This document shows positions 1-6,127 of a stretch of DNA of 6,530 bases, piece by piece. Source of the stretch: Gammaproteobacteria bacterium (GTDB lineage: Bacteria > Pseudomonadota > Gammaproteobacteria > Pseudomonadales > Azotimanducaceae); the NCBI GenBank assembly GCA_027295975.1, contig JAPUJX010000402.1, positions 1 through 6,530 of the forward strand. Direction: 5' to 3'. The translations under genes and the position numbers were made by a program. Each line of letters starts with the position of its first letter. Within the stretch, counting starts at the first letter, position 1. The notes below the pieces were generated by a model. The model made no database searches, was not told the origin of the DNA, and saw nothing but the letters and a program-made list of their open reading frames with translations.

Positions 1-49
1 CCTTGGCGATCGCGTCATATTCGCTTACGTTGGTAGTTGCAGCACTCAT
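1..49 (-). CDS. 5' end of an unidentified gene divergent from the LysR gene (partial)
   Basis: The minus strand has an ATG at 49-47 followed by 16 open codons (MSAATTNVSEYDAIAK) that run off the left edge. An AGGAG ribosome binding site lies at 62-58 with an 8-base gap to the ATG, which is close to ideal and is the main support for a real start. The gene diverges from the LysR-type regulator at 229, the classic arrangement of a regulator and its target. The N-terminus with its EYDAI stretch reminds me of small SnoaL/NTF2-like ('putative lumazine-binding') proteins, which often begin this way. Sixteen residues are too few to assign a family, so that is only a guess. The existence of a gene here is fairly likely; its function is unknown. 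Confidence 0.62.
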   Translation of the reverse strand, partial: MSAATTNVSEYDAIAK

Positions 50-126
50 AGGTCTCACTCCTGACGTTTGTATTAAGGGGTCCGCTGTCGAACACGCTGT
101 AAATCTCATCGGGGGTAATGTTAGAC

Positions 127-198
127 TGTGCACAAGCGGGCGAAAATGGTCATGTATGCACAATATCCATGCATTTATGCACACATACCTTTCGCCCG
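127..198. promoter_or_regulatory. Probable LysR-type operator in the divergent intergenic region
   Basis: The gap between the divergent starts at 49 and 229 holds clustered repeats. TGCACA occurs three times (129-134, 157-162, 178-183). The last two copies extend to TATGCACA (155-162 and 176-183) and are spaced exactly 21 bases apart, about two helical turns. An ATGCA-N9-TGCAT dyad sits at 156-174. The cluster is enclosed by a perfect 9-bp inverted repeat, CGGGCGAAA (137-145) and TTTCGCCCG (190-198). LysR-type regulators typically bind interrupted dyads of T-N11-A type next to their own gene and control a divergent target. The repeats are seen directly; the operator role is inferred. I could not assign -35/-10 elements with confidence. 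Confidence 0.5.
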
Positions 199-228
199 GA
201 ACCGAAAACGGACCCCGAGGTGATATAG

Positions 229-1101
229 GTGAATTGGGACGATTTGCGGTTTTTTCTTGCACTCTCGCGTGAAGGCTCGGTCAGCGGGGCTGGCAAAGCT
301 CTTGGGGTCAAGCACACAACCGTGGCTCGGCGCGTCCAAGCGTTTGAAGAACGACTCGGTACTCGTTTGTTTGATCGTTTGTCTAGTGGGTACGCGATGA
401 CTCAAGCAGCGGAGAATTTGTTTGAGCACGCGCTCGCGATGGAAATGCATGCTCAGGCGGTGGACCGCGAGGTTCTTGGTCGGGACGCCGAACTCGCGGG
501 TCCGTTGAAGTTGACGGCGTCACACGAGGTCGCGGATCGGCTAATCATGCCGAAGCTTAGGGAATTCTCTAAAGCCTACCCGCAGATCGACCTTCAGCTA
601 ATCACGACGTCCGGGCTCGTCGATTTCGCGGCGCGCGAAGCCGACATCGCCCTGCGGCTGACCGCTAAACCACCGGACTACCTGGTCGGTCGCGAAGTGA
701 TGCGGTTGCAACACGGCATTTACGGAACGACGCGTTCCTTGCGCAAGCTTTCCGATCCGGTGAATGTCATCCTGTGGCAGGACGAAACCGATCATCCTCC
801 TTGGGTGACGGAGAATTTTCCAGATGCGCGGACTGTTCTGAGACTGGACGATGTCTCCACGATGGCCGTGGCGACAAGACACCACCTTGGGCTGTCCAGA
901 ATACCTTGTTTTATCGGAGATTCAGACGCCAGCCTCCGCCGCTTGGATGTTTCGTTCGAGCGCTCTGACTGGGGCGTGTGGATCCTAAGCCATGTCGATT
1001 TGCGAGCAACAGCCAGAGTAAGGGTCTGTCGCGAGTTTCTCTTGGAGGCAATCGAACAGCAGCGATTGCTCATTCAGGGAGAGATGTCTCAGTACCCATA
1101 A
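229..1101 (+). CDS. LysR-family transcriptional regulator
   Basis: Encodes a 290-residue protein of normal length for LysR-type regulators, which act in the cytoplasm as DNA-binding oligomers, usually dimers or tetramers. Residues 1-60 form the N-terminal winged helix-turn-helix: it begins NWDDLRFFLAL, has the recognition segment HTTVARRVQAFEERLG (residues 29-44) and ends LFDR followed by the wing (GYAMTQAAE). A linker helix follows. Residues from about 88 to 285 fit the periplasmic-binding-protein-like effector domain, including the PKLREFSKAYPQIDLQL segment typical of these proteins. The start is GTG at 229: an in-frame TAG at 226-228 rules out any start further upstream, and GAGG at 217-220 gives an 8-base spacing. 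The divergent gene at 49 is the likely target. The effector is unknown. A small ACCCAT/ATGGGT hairpin surrounds the stop codon but lacks a T tract. Confidence 0.93.
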   Translation: MNWDDLRFFLALSREGSVSGAGKALGVKHTTVARRVQAFEERLGTRLFDRLSSGYAMTQAAENLFEHALAMEMHAQAVDREVLGRDAELAGPLKLTASHEVADRLIMPKLREFSKAYPQIDLQLITTSGLVDFAAREADIALRLTAKPPDYLVGREVMRLQHGIYGTTRSLRKLSDPVNVILWQDETDHPPWVTENFPDARTVLRLDDVSTMAVATRHHLGLSRIPCFIGDSDASLRRLDVSFERSDWGVWILSHVDLRATARVRVCREFLLEAIEQQRLLIQGEMSQYP

Positions 1102-1340
1102 CATGGGTTGCTTACGCATGGCATCCCGAGCCGATTTCAAACTTTCGAACACTAGAGCCCACGGCACAGACGACGCCCGCCACGTCACGGTGCTGGATTG
1201 GTTCTGGAATGCGCTGGCACAAGCCTGGGTTGGTCTAGTGGTAGCAACGACTCTCGTGGCCATCTCAGGTGCGTTGCGCGCCTTTGGTATTCACAAACTT
1301 GGTCGCTAGTGTGGGGGGTCGACAACGAAGGTGTGAATGA
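1102..1340. other. Stretch without a convincing gene, between the LysR gene and the IS3 relic
   Basis: No intact gene is convincing here. One plus-strand frame is open from an ATG at 1103 (or 1121) to a stop ending at 1309. It would give 68 residues with one hydrophobic segment (ALAQAWVGLVVATTLVAISG), but neither start has a usable ribosome binding site and I recognise no family. Another frame at 1155-1172 spells EPTAQT, the same six residues found in the transposase relic further right. Together with that relic, this suggests the stretch is decayed insertion-sequence or accessory DNA, but the evidence for this part alone is weak. Confidence 0.35.
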
Positions 1341-1484
1341 CCAGATCGTACACCGAACGAATTGTCGAGTGATTACGAACCGACTGCGCAGACGATTTGC
1401 AACTGGGCGGCACAAGCGGGTCGCGATGCTGGTCTTCGAACCGATGGTCTGACGAGCGTCGAGCACAAAAAACTGCGTCGATAA
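1341..1484 (+). pseudogene. Decayed fragment of an IS3-family transposase OrfA
   Basis: The frame from 1341 to the TAA at 1482-1484 reads PDRTPNELSSDYEPTAQTICN, then WAAQAGRDAGLR and TDGLTSVEHKKLRR. This closely follows the core of IS3-family OrfA (Tnp_1 helix-turn-helix) proteins. As I remember them, these carry a pattern like GRTPEEL..EFEPTAQTIRNWV.QA.RDAG, then DGLT..ER.ELRRLRREN. Only about 47 residues remain of a normal length near 100. A TGA at 1338-1340 precedes the frame, no start codon is seen, and TAA interrupts it exactly where the ELRRLRREN leucine-zipper part should continue. Another frame after 1477 has weak similarity to the rest (LRASPEHRAKIL), consistent with a frameshift. 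No OrfB follows, since the next gene starts on the opposite strand at 1522. It is a non-functional relic; terminal inverted repeats were not found. Confidence 0.72.
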
Positions 1485-1521
1485 GGCGCTTCGAGCTTCT
1501 CCGGAACACCGCGCAAAAATT

Positions 1522-1800
1522 CTAGTCGAGCCCTGGCAAACGGACTAGTACCCGATCAGGCGGGCACGTAAACAGAGCCTTCCCATTGACGGAAACGTCA
1601 AGCCGTCCCGAACTCGACCAGTAGCGGGCCTCGATGTATACATGTTCTTCCCACTCGAGCTCCATATTAGTCCACACGTATTGCGGCTCCCGTTCACCCC
1701 GAGCGCGACTCTTACGCAGACAGCCGTCAACATATAACTCCAAGGCGCCATCGTCCGGCAATTCGATGGAAAAACTTTTATTTCTATGACGAAACTCCAC
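1522..1800 (-). CDS. Small hypothetical protein, 92 residues, beta-rich
   Basis: Encodes an acidic, soluble-looking 92-residue protein with no signal peptide or membrane segment. It alternates short hydrophobic/polar strands (KSFSIELP, ALELYVDG, HVYIEARYW, GRLDVSVNGKALF), which suggests a small beta-sandwich or barrel. The middle WTNMELEWEEHVYIEARYW is rich in aromatic and acidic residues and looks like a conserved core. I have a general impression of similar uncharacterised proteins in gammaproteobacteria but cannot name a family, so no function is offered. The start is GTG at 1800-1798, with GAGG 10 bases upstream on the minus strand. The coherent composition and divergent position beside the permease (72 bases between starts) favour a real gene. 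It ends only 37 bases from the IS3 relic. Confidence 0.75.
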   Translation of the reverse strand: MEFRHRNKSFSIELPDDGALELYVDGCLRKSRARGEREPQYVWTNMELEWEEHVYIEARYWSSSGRLDVSVNGKALFTCPPDRVLVRLPGLD

Positions 1801-1872
1801 GCCGCAACTACCTCACTTGATTCCGGTATGCTTGAGACATTCTGACAACAGCAACTCGTGGTCGCCATACTC

Positions 1873-3243
1873 ATGGAAGTTTCCGAAAAAACACACCGTT
1901 TTGCCCGGGTATTGAAGGGCCGCGAAGTCATCACCCTCGCCTTTGGGGCGATGATCGGTTGGAGCTGGGTGTTGATGACCGGGTTCTGGGTGCAAACGGC
2001 TGGGTCCCTCGGCACGTTGATCGCTTTTGCTGCCGGAGGCATTGCTATCCTGCTCATCGGTCTGACCTACAGCGAACTGGTTTCCGCCATGCCAAAAGCC
2101 GGTGGCGAACACGTCTACACCCATCGCGCGCTCGGTCCGACCTGGTCATTCGTCTGCACCTGGGCGCTACTGTTCGCCTACGTGAACGTGTGTCTGTTCG
2201 AAGCGGTTGCACTGCCCACCGCCATAGAATACCTCGTTCCCTCCATTCGCCTGGGAACACTCTGGAGTATTCTCGACGCGGATGTCGATTTGGGATTTGT
2301 GCTGATTGGCGCCGTCAGCGCGATCATCGTTACCTGGGTGAACGTACTTGGGATCAAAACCGCCGTCCGTCTGCAAAGTGCAGCCATCGGGCTTATCTTC
2401 TTCTCGGGTGTTCTGCTTGTCACCGGCGCGATAGCCTTTGGCGAGGCAGGGAACGCGGTACCCTGGATTGCGAGTCCTGTCACTGGAATTCTGAGTGTCC
2501 TGATCATGGTGCCCGCCATGCTCGTGGGCTTCGACGTCATCCCGCAGTCGGCAGAGGAAATCGACCTGGAACCGGCACGGATCGGCCGGTTGCTGATGAT
2601 CTCGGTATTCATGGCAGTCGCCTGGTATGGGTGTATTTCTTTCGCCGTGGCGTTTGGTTTGAATTCAACCGAGCTTGCCGCCAGCACCATGGCAACGGGA
2701 GACGCTGCAACCTCGCTTTGGGGGTCGCCAGTGGCCGGCACCTTGCTGGTTCTAGGCGGCGTGGCCGGCATCGTGACAAGCTGGAACGCGTTCGTTATCG
2801 GCGGCAGTCGGGTATTGTTTGCACTCGCCGAGGCCGGGTTCGTACCCGAACCGTTCGCCCGGATACATCCCCGCTATCGAACTCCTTATGTCGGCATCAT
2901 CGCCATCGGGGTGTTATCCAGCCTGGCTCCTTTATTCGGACGTACCCTACTCGTCTGGCTGATCGATGCCGGAAGTTTTGCCGTCGTCGTTGCCTACTTC
3001 TTCGTGCCGCTGGCGTTTCTCGTGTTGCGCCGCAAGGAACCCGACATGGTGCGACCGTTTCGCATTCGTCACCCGCGTATCGTCGGGATCAGCGCGGTTG
3101 TTCTGGCGATTGCGCTGTTATCCGCCTATATGCCCTGGAGCCCCTCGGCACTCATCTGGCCTTACGAGTGGGCGATGCTGTTGACCTGGGCGGTTCTCGG
3201 CGGCCTGTTATTCCTGCGCTACCGGGCCAAACAGACGGGTTAG
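1873..3243 (+). CDS. APC-superfamily amino acid permease
   Basis: Encodes a 456-residue inner-membrane transporter with about 12 predicted helices, the usual size for the amino acid-polyamine-organocation superfamily. Helix 1 holds FGAMIGWSWVLMTGFW (residues 24-39), matching the unwound substrate-binding 'GxMIGxG'-like motif of the family. Helix 2 ends in ELVSAMPKAGGEHVYTHRALG (68-88), the typical loop after helix 2. Residues 310-342 (GGSRVLFALAEAGFVPEPFA, then RIHPRYRTPYVG) match the conserved loop after helix 8. These proteins import amino acids or related amines by proton- or sodium-coupled symport or by exchange; the substrate cannot be read from the sequence. I chose ATG 1873. GTG 1858 is an in-frame alternative adding five residues, and a TGA at 1843-1845 bars anything earlier. 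Neither start has a clear ribosome binding site. The last 36 bases overlap the convergent symporter gene. Confidence 0.92.
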   Translation: MEVSEKTHRFARVLKGREVITLAFGAMIGWSWVLMTGFWVQTAGSLGTLIAFAAGGIAILLIGLTYSELVSAMPKAGGEHVYTHRALGPTWSFVCTWALLFAYVNVCLFEAVALPTAIEYLVPSIRLGTLWSILDADVDLGFVLIGAVSAIIVTWVNVLGIKTAVRLQSAAIGLIFFSGVLLVTGAIAFGEAGNAVPWIASPVTGILSVLIMVPAMLVGFDVIPQSAEEIDLEPARIGRLLMISVFMAVAWYGCISFAVAFGLNSTELAASTMATGDAATSLWGSPVAGTLLVLGGVAGIVTSWNAFVIGGSRVLFALAEAGFVPEPFARIHPRYRTPYVGIIAIGVLSSLAPLFGRTLLVWLIDAGSFAVVVAYFFVPLAFLVLRRKEPDMVRPFRIRHPRIVGISAVVLAIALLSAYMPWSPSALIWPYEWAMLLTWAVLGGLLFLRYRAKQTG

Positions 3244-4776
3244 GTGTTCGTCAGGCAACGGCTGGGTCAGCTTGGATACTCCCCAGGTAAGCGAAATCGA
3301 CACCAGTTCACCCATGGCGGCGCAGGACCACGGATTCGGAGCCTCAACCTTCAACCAGGCAGCGGCATCCTGCAGCCAACCTGGTGCAAACCAGGCTGGA
3401 TCGACTACGCCACTGTGGGTGATAGAGAACACCAGAACCCCGCCCAACAAACCAGAAAACGCACCCCATTTTGTCACCCCGGACCATATCGCGCCAATCA
3501 CCAACGGCCCCGCGAAGGCAGCCATCATCCCGCCTGTACCGATCCAGACGATAAGTGCGACGTTTTTGTCCACCAGCGCCCAGGCCATCGCCGTGCAGAT
3601 CAGCATCACAACGACGGTCCCCACCCGGCTTATCATCAAAACGCGTTTATCAACCACCTCCTCGCTCAGATGTCTGGCGAACCGCGGCACGTAACTGCAG
3701 CGATACAGGTCGTTGGCGATAATCTGCGAGGACGAAATGACCAAACCGTCGGCCGTCGACATGACCGCGGCTAAAATTCCGACACCGAGCAACGCCGCCA
3801 ACCAGCTGGGAAACAGTTCGACAAACAAGATCGCCAACGCCGTGTTGGTCGACTCACCGGGCTGCAGAAGCGTATCTCCAAGAATCGCGCGGGCCAACAA
3901 ACCGCCAAGGCCGAGCATGCCCAGCGTCAGTCCGAAGCCAAAGGCAAGCTGGATGAAACGACGGCGTTGTTTCGGCGACTTCAGCGCCCAGAGCTTGTTG
4001 CCGATATGGGGCAACATACCGAGGGGTATATGCGCGAGCAGAATCGCAGTCACCGACCACCAGGAATGGTAGAGAACGTTATCCGGATTCAACCAGCCCA
4101 CGAGATTTTCATCCTGAGCTTCCAGGTTTGCGATCATCCCTTTGAAACCACCGTCGACCCCGTAACCGGTCATGAAAAGAACCACGAGCATCACCCCGAT
4201 GGCAACCATGATGAAACCCTGGACGCCATCGGTGAGGATATCCGCGTGAGCGCCTCCCAGCACCACGTAAACCATGAGCACCACCGCGGTGATGCCGAGT
4301 GCCCAGGCAGGATCGCCACCCAACATGATCTCGAACATGACAATACCCGACACGAGTTGCCCCGCGAGATAGAAAAAAAGCAGCAAGGAAAAGATCGACA
4401 CGAGAATGCGTATCACATCCGACTGGTAACGTGTGCCCAGATATTCGGGAATGCTGCGGCTACCGAACTCATGGCCGGCTTGACTCACCACCCGCATGCA
4501 CACCAGCACACCGAGGTATATCCCCACGGGATACAGGAACACAGACCAGAGCGCCGGTAACCCAGCCTCGTAGGTTATTCCCGGGAAGCCGACAAACGTC
4601 GCCCCGCTTGCGGTGGTCGCTGCAAAAGCGAAGGCTAGAAAAACCGGACCGTATGAGCTGCGGGCGGTGGCGAAATCATCGGCGTTGCTTACCTTGTTTC
4701 TGCCAATAATGCCAAAAGTGAACATCACCAGGATGTAGATACTCAAAAACAGCCACGACCAGCTCTGCAAGTCCAT
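3208..4776 (-). CDS. Sodium:solute symporter family (SSS/SLC5) transporter
   Basis: Encodes a 522-residue inner-membrane protein with about 13 helices, the size and topology of the sodium:solute symporter family (PutP, PanF, vSGLT). The family signature after helix 5 is visible as GGAHADILTDGVQG (residues 174-187). AAVMSTADGLVISSSQIIAN (336-355) plus DLYR corresponds to the helix that supplies the Na2 site. S340 and T341 fall at the positions of the sodium-binding Ser/Thr pair in E. coli PutP. The RSIPEYLGTRY segment (107-117) is also typical. The substrate is not predictable; proline, pantothenate, sugars and carboxylates are all used in this family. The ATG at 4776 follows a strong GGGGGGAGG site. 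The gene lies 47 bases downstream of the radical SAM gene with no terminator between, so co-transcription is likely. Its 3' end overlaps the permease gene by 36 bases, tail to tail. Confidence 0.93.
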   Translation of the reverse strand: MDLQSWSWLFLSIYILVMFTFGIIGRNKVSNADDFATARSSYGPVFLAFAFAATTASGATFVGFPGITYEAGLPALWSVFLYPVGIYLGVLVCMRVVSQAGHEFGSRSIPEYLGTRYQSDVIRILVSIFSLLLFFYLAGQLVSGIVMFEIMLGGDPAWALGITAVVLMVYVVLGGAHADILTDGVQGFIMVAIGVMLVVLFMTGYGVDGGFKGMIANLEAQDENLVGWLNPDNVLYHSWWSVTAILLAHIPLGMLPHIGNKLWALKSPKQRRRFIQLAFGFGLTLGMLGLGGLLARAILGDTLLQPGESTNTALAILFVELFPSWLAALLGVGILAAVMSTADGLVISSSQIIANDLYRCSYVPRFARHLSEEVVDKRVLMISRVGTVVVMLICTAMAWALVDKNVALIVWIGTGGMMAAFAGPLVIGAIWSGVTKWGAFSGLLGGVLVFSITHSGVVDPAWFAPGWLQDAAAWLKVEAPNPWSCAAMGELVSISLTWGVSKLTQPLPDEHLTRLFGPVAQE

Positions 4777-4823
4777 GAACCTCCCCCCGGTTGTTTTTTT
4801 GAGAATTGTCGAGGGTTAGCTTA

Positions 4824-5882
4824 TCAGAATAGCGTCATCTGCTGGTGACCCGGTGATCGGAACAGATCAGTTCTGAGTTCAGGCATTTCGCCATCTTGTA
4901 ACTGGTTGACTTTCAGCGCTTTGCTGAAACGCTGGCCGATGAGCTCCGCAACGGGCCCCTCTCCACGCATGCGTTTACCCCAGGTGGAATCGTAAGCTTT
5001 GCCGCGCCGGGTTGATCTGATTGCATTCATGACTCGTTGCGCCTTGAGCGGGTAATGAACGTCGAGCCAATTTTCGAACAAATCTTTTACTTCGTAGGGC
5101 AGTCGCAACAGCACGTAACGCATGGAACGCACTCCCGCAGCAGCCCCCGCGGCAACCAGCGCTTCAATCTCATGGTCATTCACAAACGGTATCACCGGTG
5201 CCAGCAAAGCACCCACCGGCACTCCGGCTCGATCGAGTTGCTGAATGACTCTGAGCCGCGCGGCCGGGCTCGCCGTGCGGGGTTCCATTTTAGTTTTGAG
5301 CTCGTTGTTCAACGTGGTCAGGCTGATCATCACCGAAACCAGACCTTTGGCTGCCAACTCGCCGAGCAGGTCGAGATCCCTCAGGATGAGTTGACCTTTC
5401 GTGACGATGCTCACCGGGTGCCGATACTCGAGCAGAGTTTCCAGTACCTCCCGGGTAACTCCCAATTTTTTCTCAGCCGGTTGATAGGGGTCGGTGTTGG
5501 TCCCCATCGCAATCGTCCGAGGCTGGTAGCTCCGTTTTCCAATTTCGGCACACAACCTTTCACGCACGCTGGTTTTGAAGAAGATTTTGGTTTCGAAATC
5601 GAGACCGGGAGATAAATCCAGATAAGCGTGGGTCGGGCGAGCAAAACAGTACACACAGCCGTGTTCACAGCCCTTGTAGGGGTTGATCGACTGATCAAAG
5701 GGCACGTCGGGGGAGCGGTTTTTTGTGATCAGGGTTATCGTACGATCGGCAAATAACTCTGTCTTGGGACTTATTACCGGCTCGGGATCCAGACTCCAAC
5801 CGTCGTCCTCAGGAACGCTTATACGGGCGATGAAGCGACTGCCCGTATTCTCGGTGGCACCCCGGCCTTTGTGGACTACCAT
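4824..5882 (-). CDS. PA0069-family radical SAM protein
   Basis: Encodes a 352-residue cytoplasmic radical SAM enzyme. The 4Fe-4S cluster motif is CEHGCVYC (C72, C76, C79; CX3CX2C) in the context INPYKGCEHGCVYCFARPTH, characteristic of the PA0069/Rv2578c group, which is related to spore photoproduct lyase. Other family hallmarks are FETKIFFKT (96-104), the MGTNTDPYQPAEK run (126-138), RHPVSIVTK (154-162), LLAPVIPFVNDHEIE (226-240), RYVLLRLP (255-262) and the RMRGEGP motif (304-310), ending in MTLF. Length is normal and the domain is intact. The substrate of this family is unknown to me; a nucleic-acid or repair role is only a suspicion. The start ATG at 5882 has a weak ribosome binding site, but KGRGA at residues 5-9 matches the usual N-terminus. 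The LexA-overlapped promoter at 5936-5965 implies SOS control, and the symporter follows in the same probable operon. Confidence 0.94.
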   Translation of the reverse strand: MVVHKGRGATENTGSRFIARISVPEDDGWSLDPEPVISPKTELFADRTITLITKNRSPDVPFDQSINPYKGCEHGCVYCFARPTHAYLDLSPGLDFETKIFFKTSVRERLCAEIGKRSYQPRTIAMGTNTDPYQPAEKKLGVTREVLETLLEYRHPVSIVTKGQLILRDLDLLGELAAKGLVSVMISLTTLNNELKTKMEPRTASPAARLRVIQQLDRAGVPVGALLAPVIPFVNDHEIEALVAAGAAAGVRSMRYVLLRLPYEVKDLFENWLDVHYPLKAQRVMNAIRSTRRGKAYDSTWGKRMRGEGPVAELIGQRFSKALKVNQLQDGEMPELRTDLFRSPGHQQMTLF

Positions 5883-5935
5883 GACCCGACAAATAGACGC
5901 TCATCCAACTGGCTCAGTAGTTTCAAGTGCCGATT

Positions 5936-5965
5936 ACTATAAACTGTATATACATACAGTATCAA
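5936..5965 (-). promoter_or_regulatory. Sigma-70-type promoter of the radical SAM gene
   Basis: On the minus strand a -35 element TTGATA (5965-5960) and a -10 element TATAGT (5941-5936) are separated by 18 bases. TTGATA matches the TTGACA consensus at 5 of 6 positions, and TATAGT matches TATAAT at 5 of 6. Transcription would begin near 5929 and leave a leader of about 47 bases before the ATG at 5882. The spacer is almost entirely filled by the LexA box, so bound LexA would block RNA polymerase directly. The elements are seen in the sequence; promoter activity is inferred. Confidence 0.78.
5944..5959. promoter_or_regulatory. LexA (SOS) box
   Basis: The sequence CTGTATATACATACAG is a full CTGT-N8-ACAG match to the LexA operator of gamma- and betaproteobacteria. 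The flanks extend the dyad to 18 bp (5943-5960) with only one mismatched pair (5950/5953). Against the 20-bp E. coli consensus TACTGTATATATATACAGTA, the stretch 5942-5961 differs at only two positions. It lies between the -35 and -10 elements of the radical SAM promoter. Repression by LexA and release after DNA damage (RecA-stimulated LexA self-cleavage) is the expected behaviour. Confidence 0.9.
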
Positions 5966-6052
5966 GTGCCAAAGCTGGGGAGATAGATATATCCTGCGGA
6001 AATTAATCCAAGCCACGCTCGAAAATTGAAATTAAGGGCTGAAGGAGTACTC

Positions 6053-6127
6053 ATGCTTTCGGGGGCGGTCTGCATGAGAATCAACGCCACGGCTCATCAA
6101 GGAATACGAAGACGCCTGAATGTCTAG
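6053..6127 (+). CDS. Possible 24-residue small protein
   Basis: An ATG at 6053 has AGGAG at 6043-6047 with a 5-base gap, one of the better ribosome binding sites in the window. It opens a 24-codon frame, MLSGAVCMRINATAHQGIRR followed by RLNV, ending in TAG at 6125-6127. The product would be basic with no membrane segment, so it does not resemble SOS-induced toxins of the TisB type. The frame points away from the LexA box about 94 bases upstream, but I see no good plus-strand promoter. Its stop overlaps the stop of the convergent membrane protein gene within one CTAG (6124-6127), and a CCTGAA/TTCAGG hairpin (6115-6136) spans both stops. It could easily be chance; no family is recognised. Confidence 0.25.
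   Translation: MLSGAVCMRINATAHQGIRRRLNV

Larger units (their letters stand above)
5923..5970. repeat. 9-bp direct repeats flanking the SOS promoter
   Basis: TCAAGTGCC occurs at 5923-5931 and again at 5962-5970, the starts being 39 bases apart. The two copies bracket the LexA box and -10 element: one overlaps the -35 element, the other lies at the predicted transcription start. They could be half-sites for a second regulator, or the trace of a small duplication or insertion. Only the repeat itself is seen; no function is claimed. Confidence 0.4.

Noticed and set aside
1094..1108. Perfect ACCCAT-AAC-ATGGGT hairpin over the LysR stop codon as a terminator.
   Set aside because: Only a 6-bp, moderately stable stem with no following T tract.
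1210..1270. tRNA-like run GGTTGGTCTAGTGGTAGCAA, resembling a tRNA D-arm/A-box.
   Set aside because: No matching acceptor stem, anticodon arm or GGTTCGA T-arm at the right distances; treated as chance.
1103..1309. 68-codon plus-strand frame with one hydrophobic segment after the LysR gene.
   Set aside because: No ribosome binding site at 1103 or 1121, no recognised family, and it lies in a stretch that looks decayed. Kept only as part of the gap description.
1959..3290. 443-codon frame overlapping the permease gene on the plus strand.
   Set aside because: The translation is Arg/His/Cys-rich and low in hydrophobic residues, typical of a shifted-frame shadow of a GC-rich membrane protein gene.
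4778..4800. AACC-C-rich-GGTT followed by seven T residues, as a plus-strand terminator.
   Set aside because: The stem is only 4 bp, there is no plus-strand gene to end here, and the same bases form the symporter's ribosome binding site on the minus strand.
5955..5975. GGCAC motifs on the minus strand as a sigma-54 promoter.
   Set aside because: The -12 GC is missing at the required distance in both copies; the sigma-70-type elements around the LexA box fit better.
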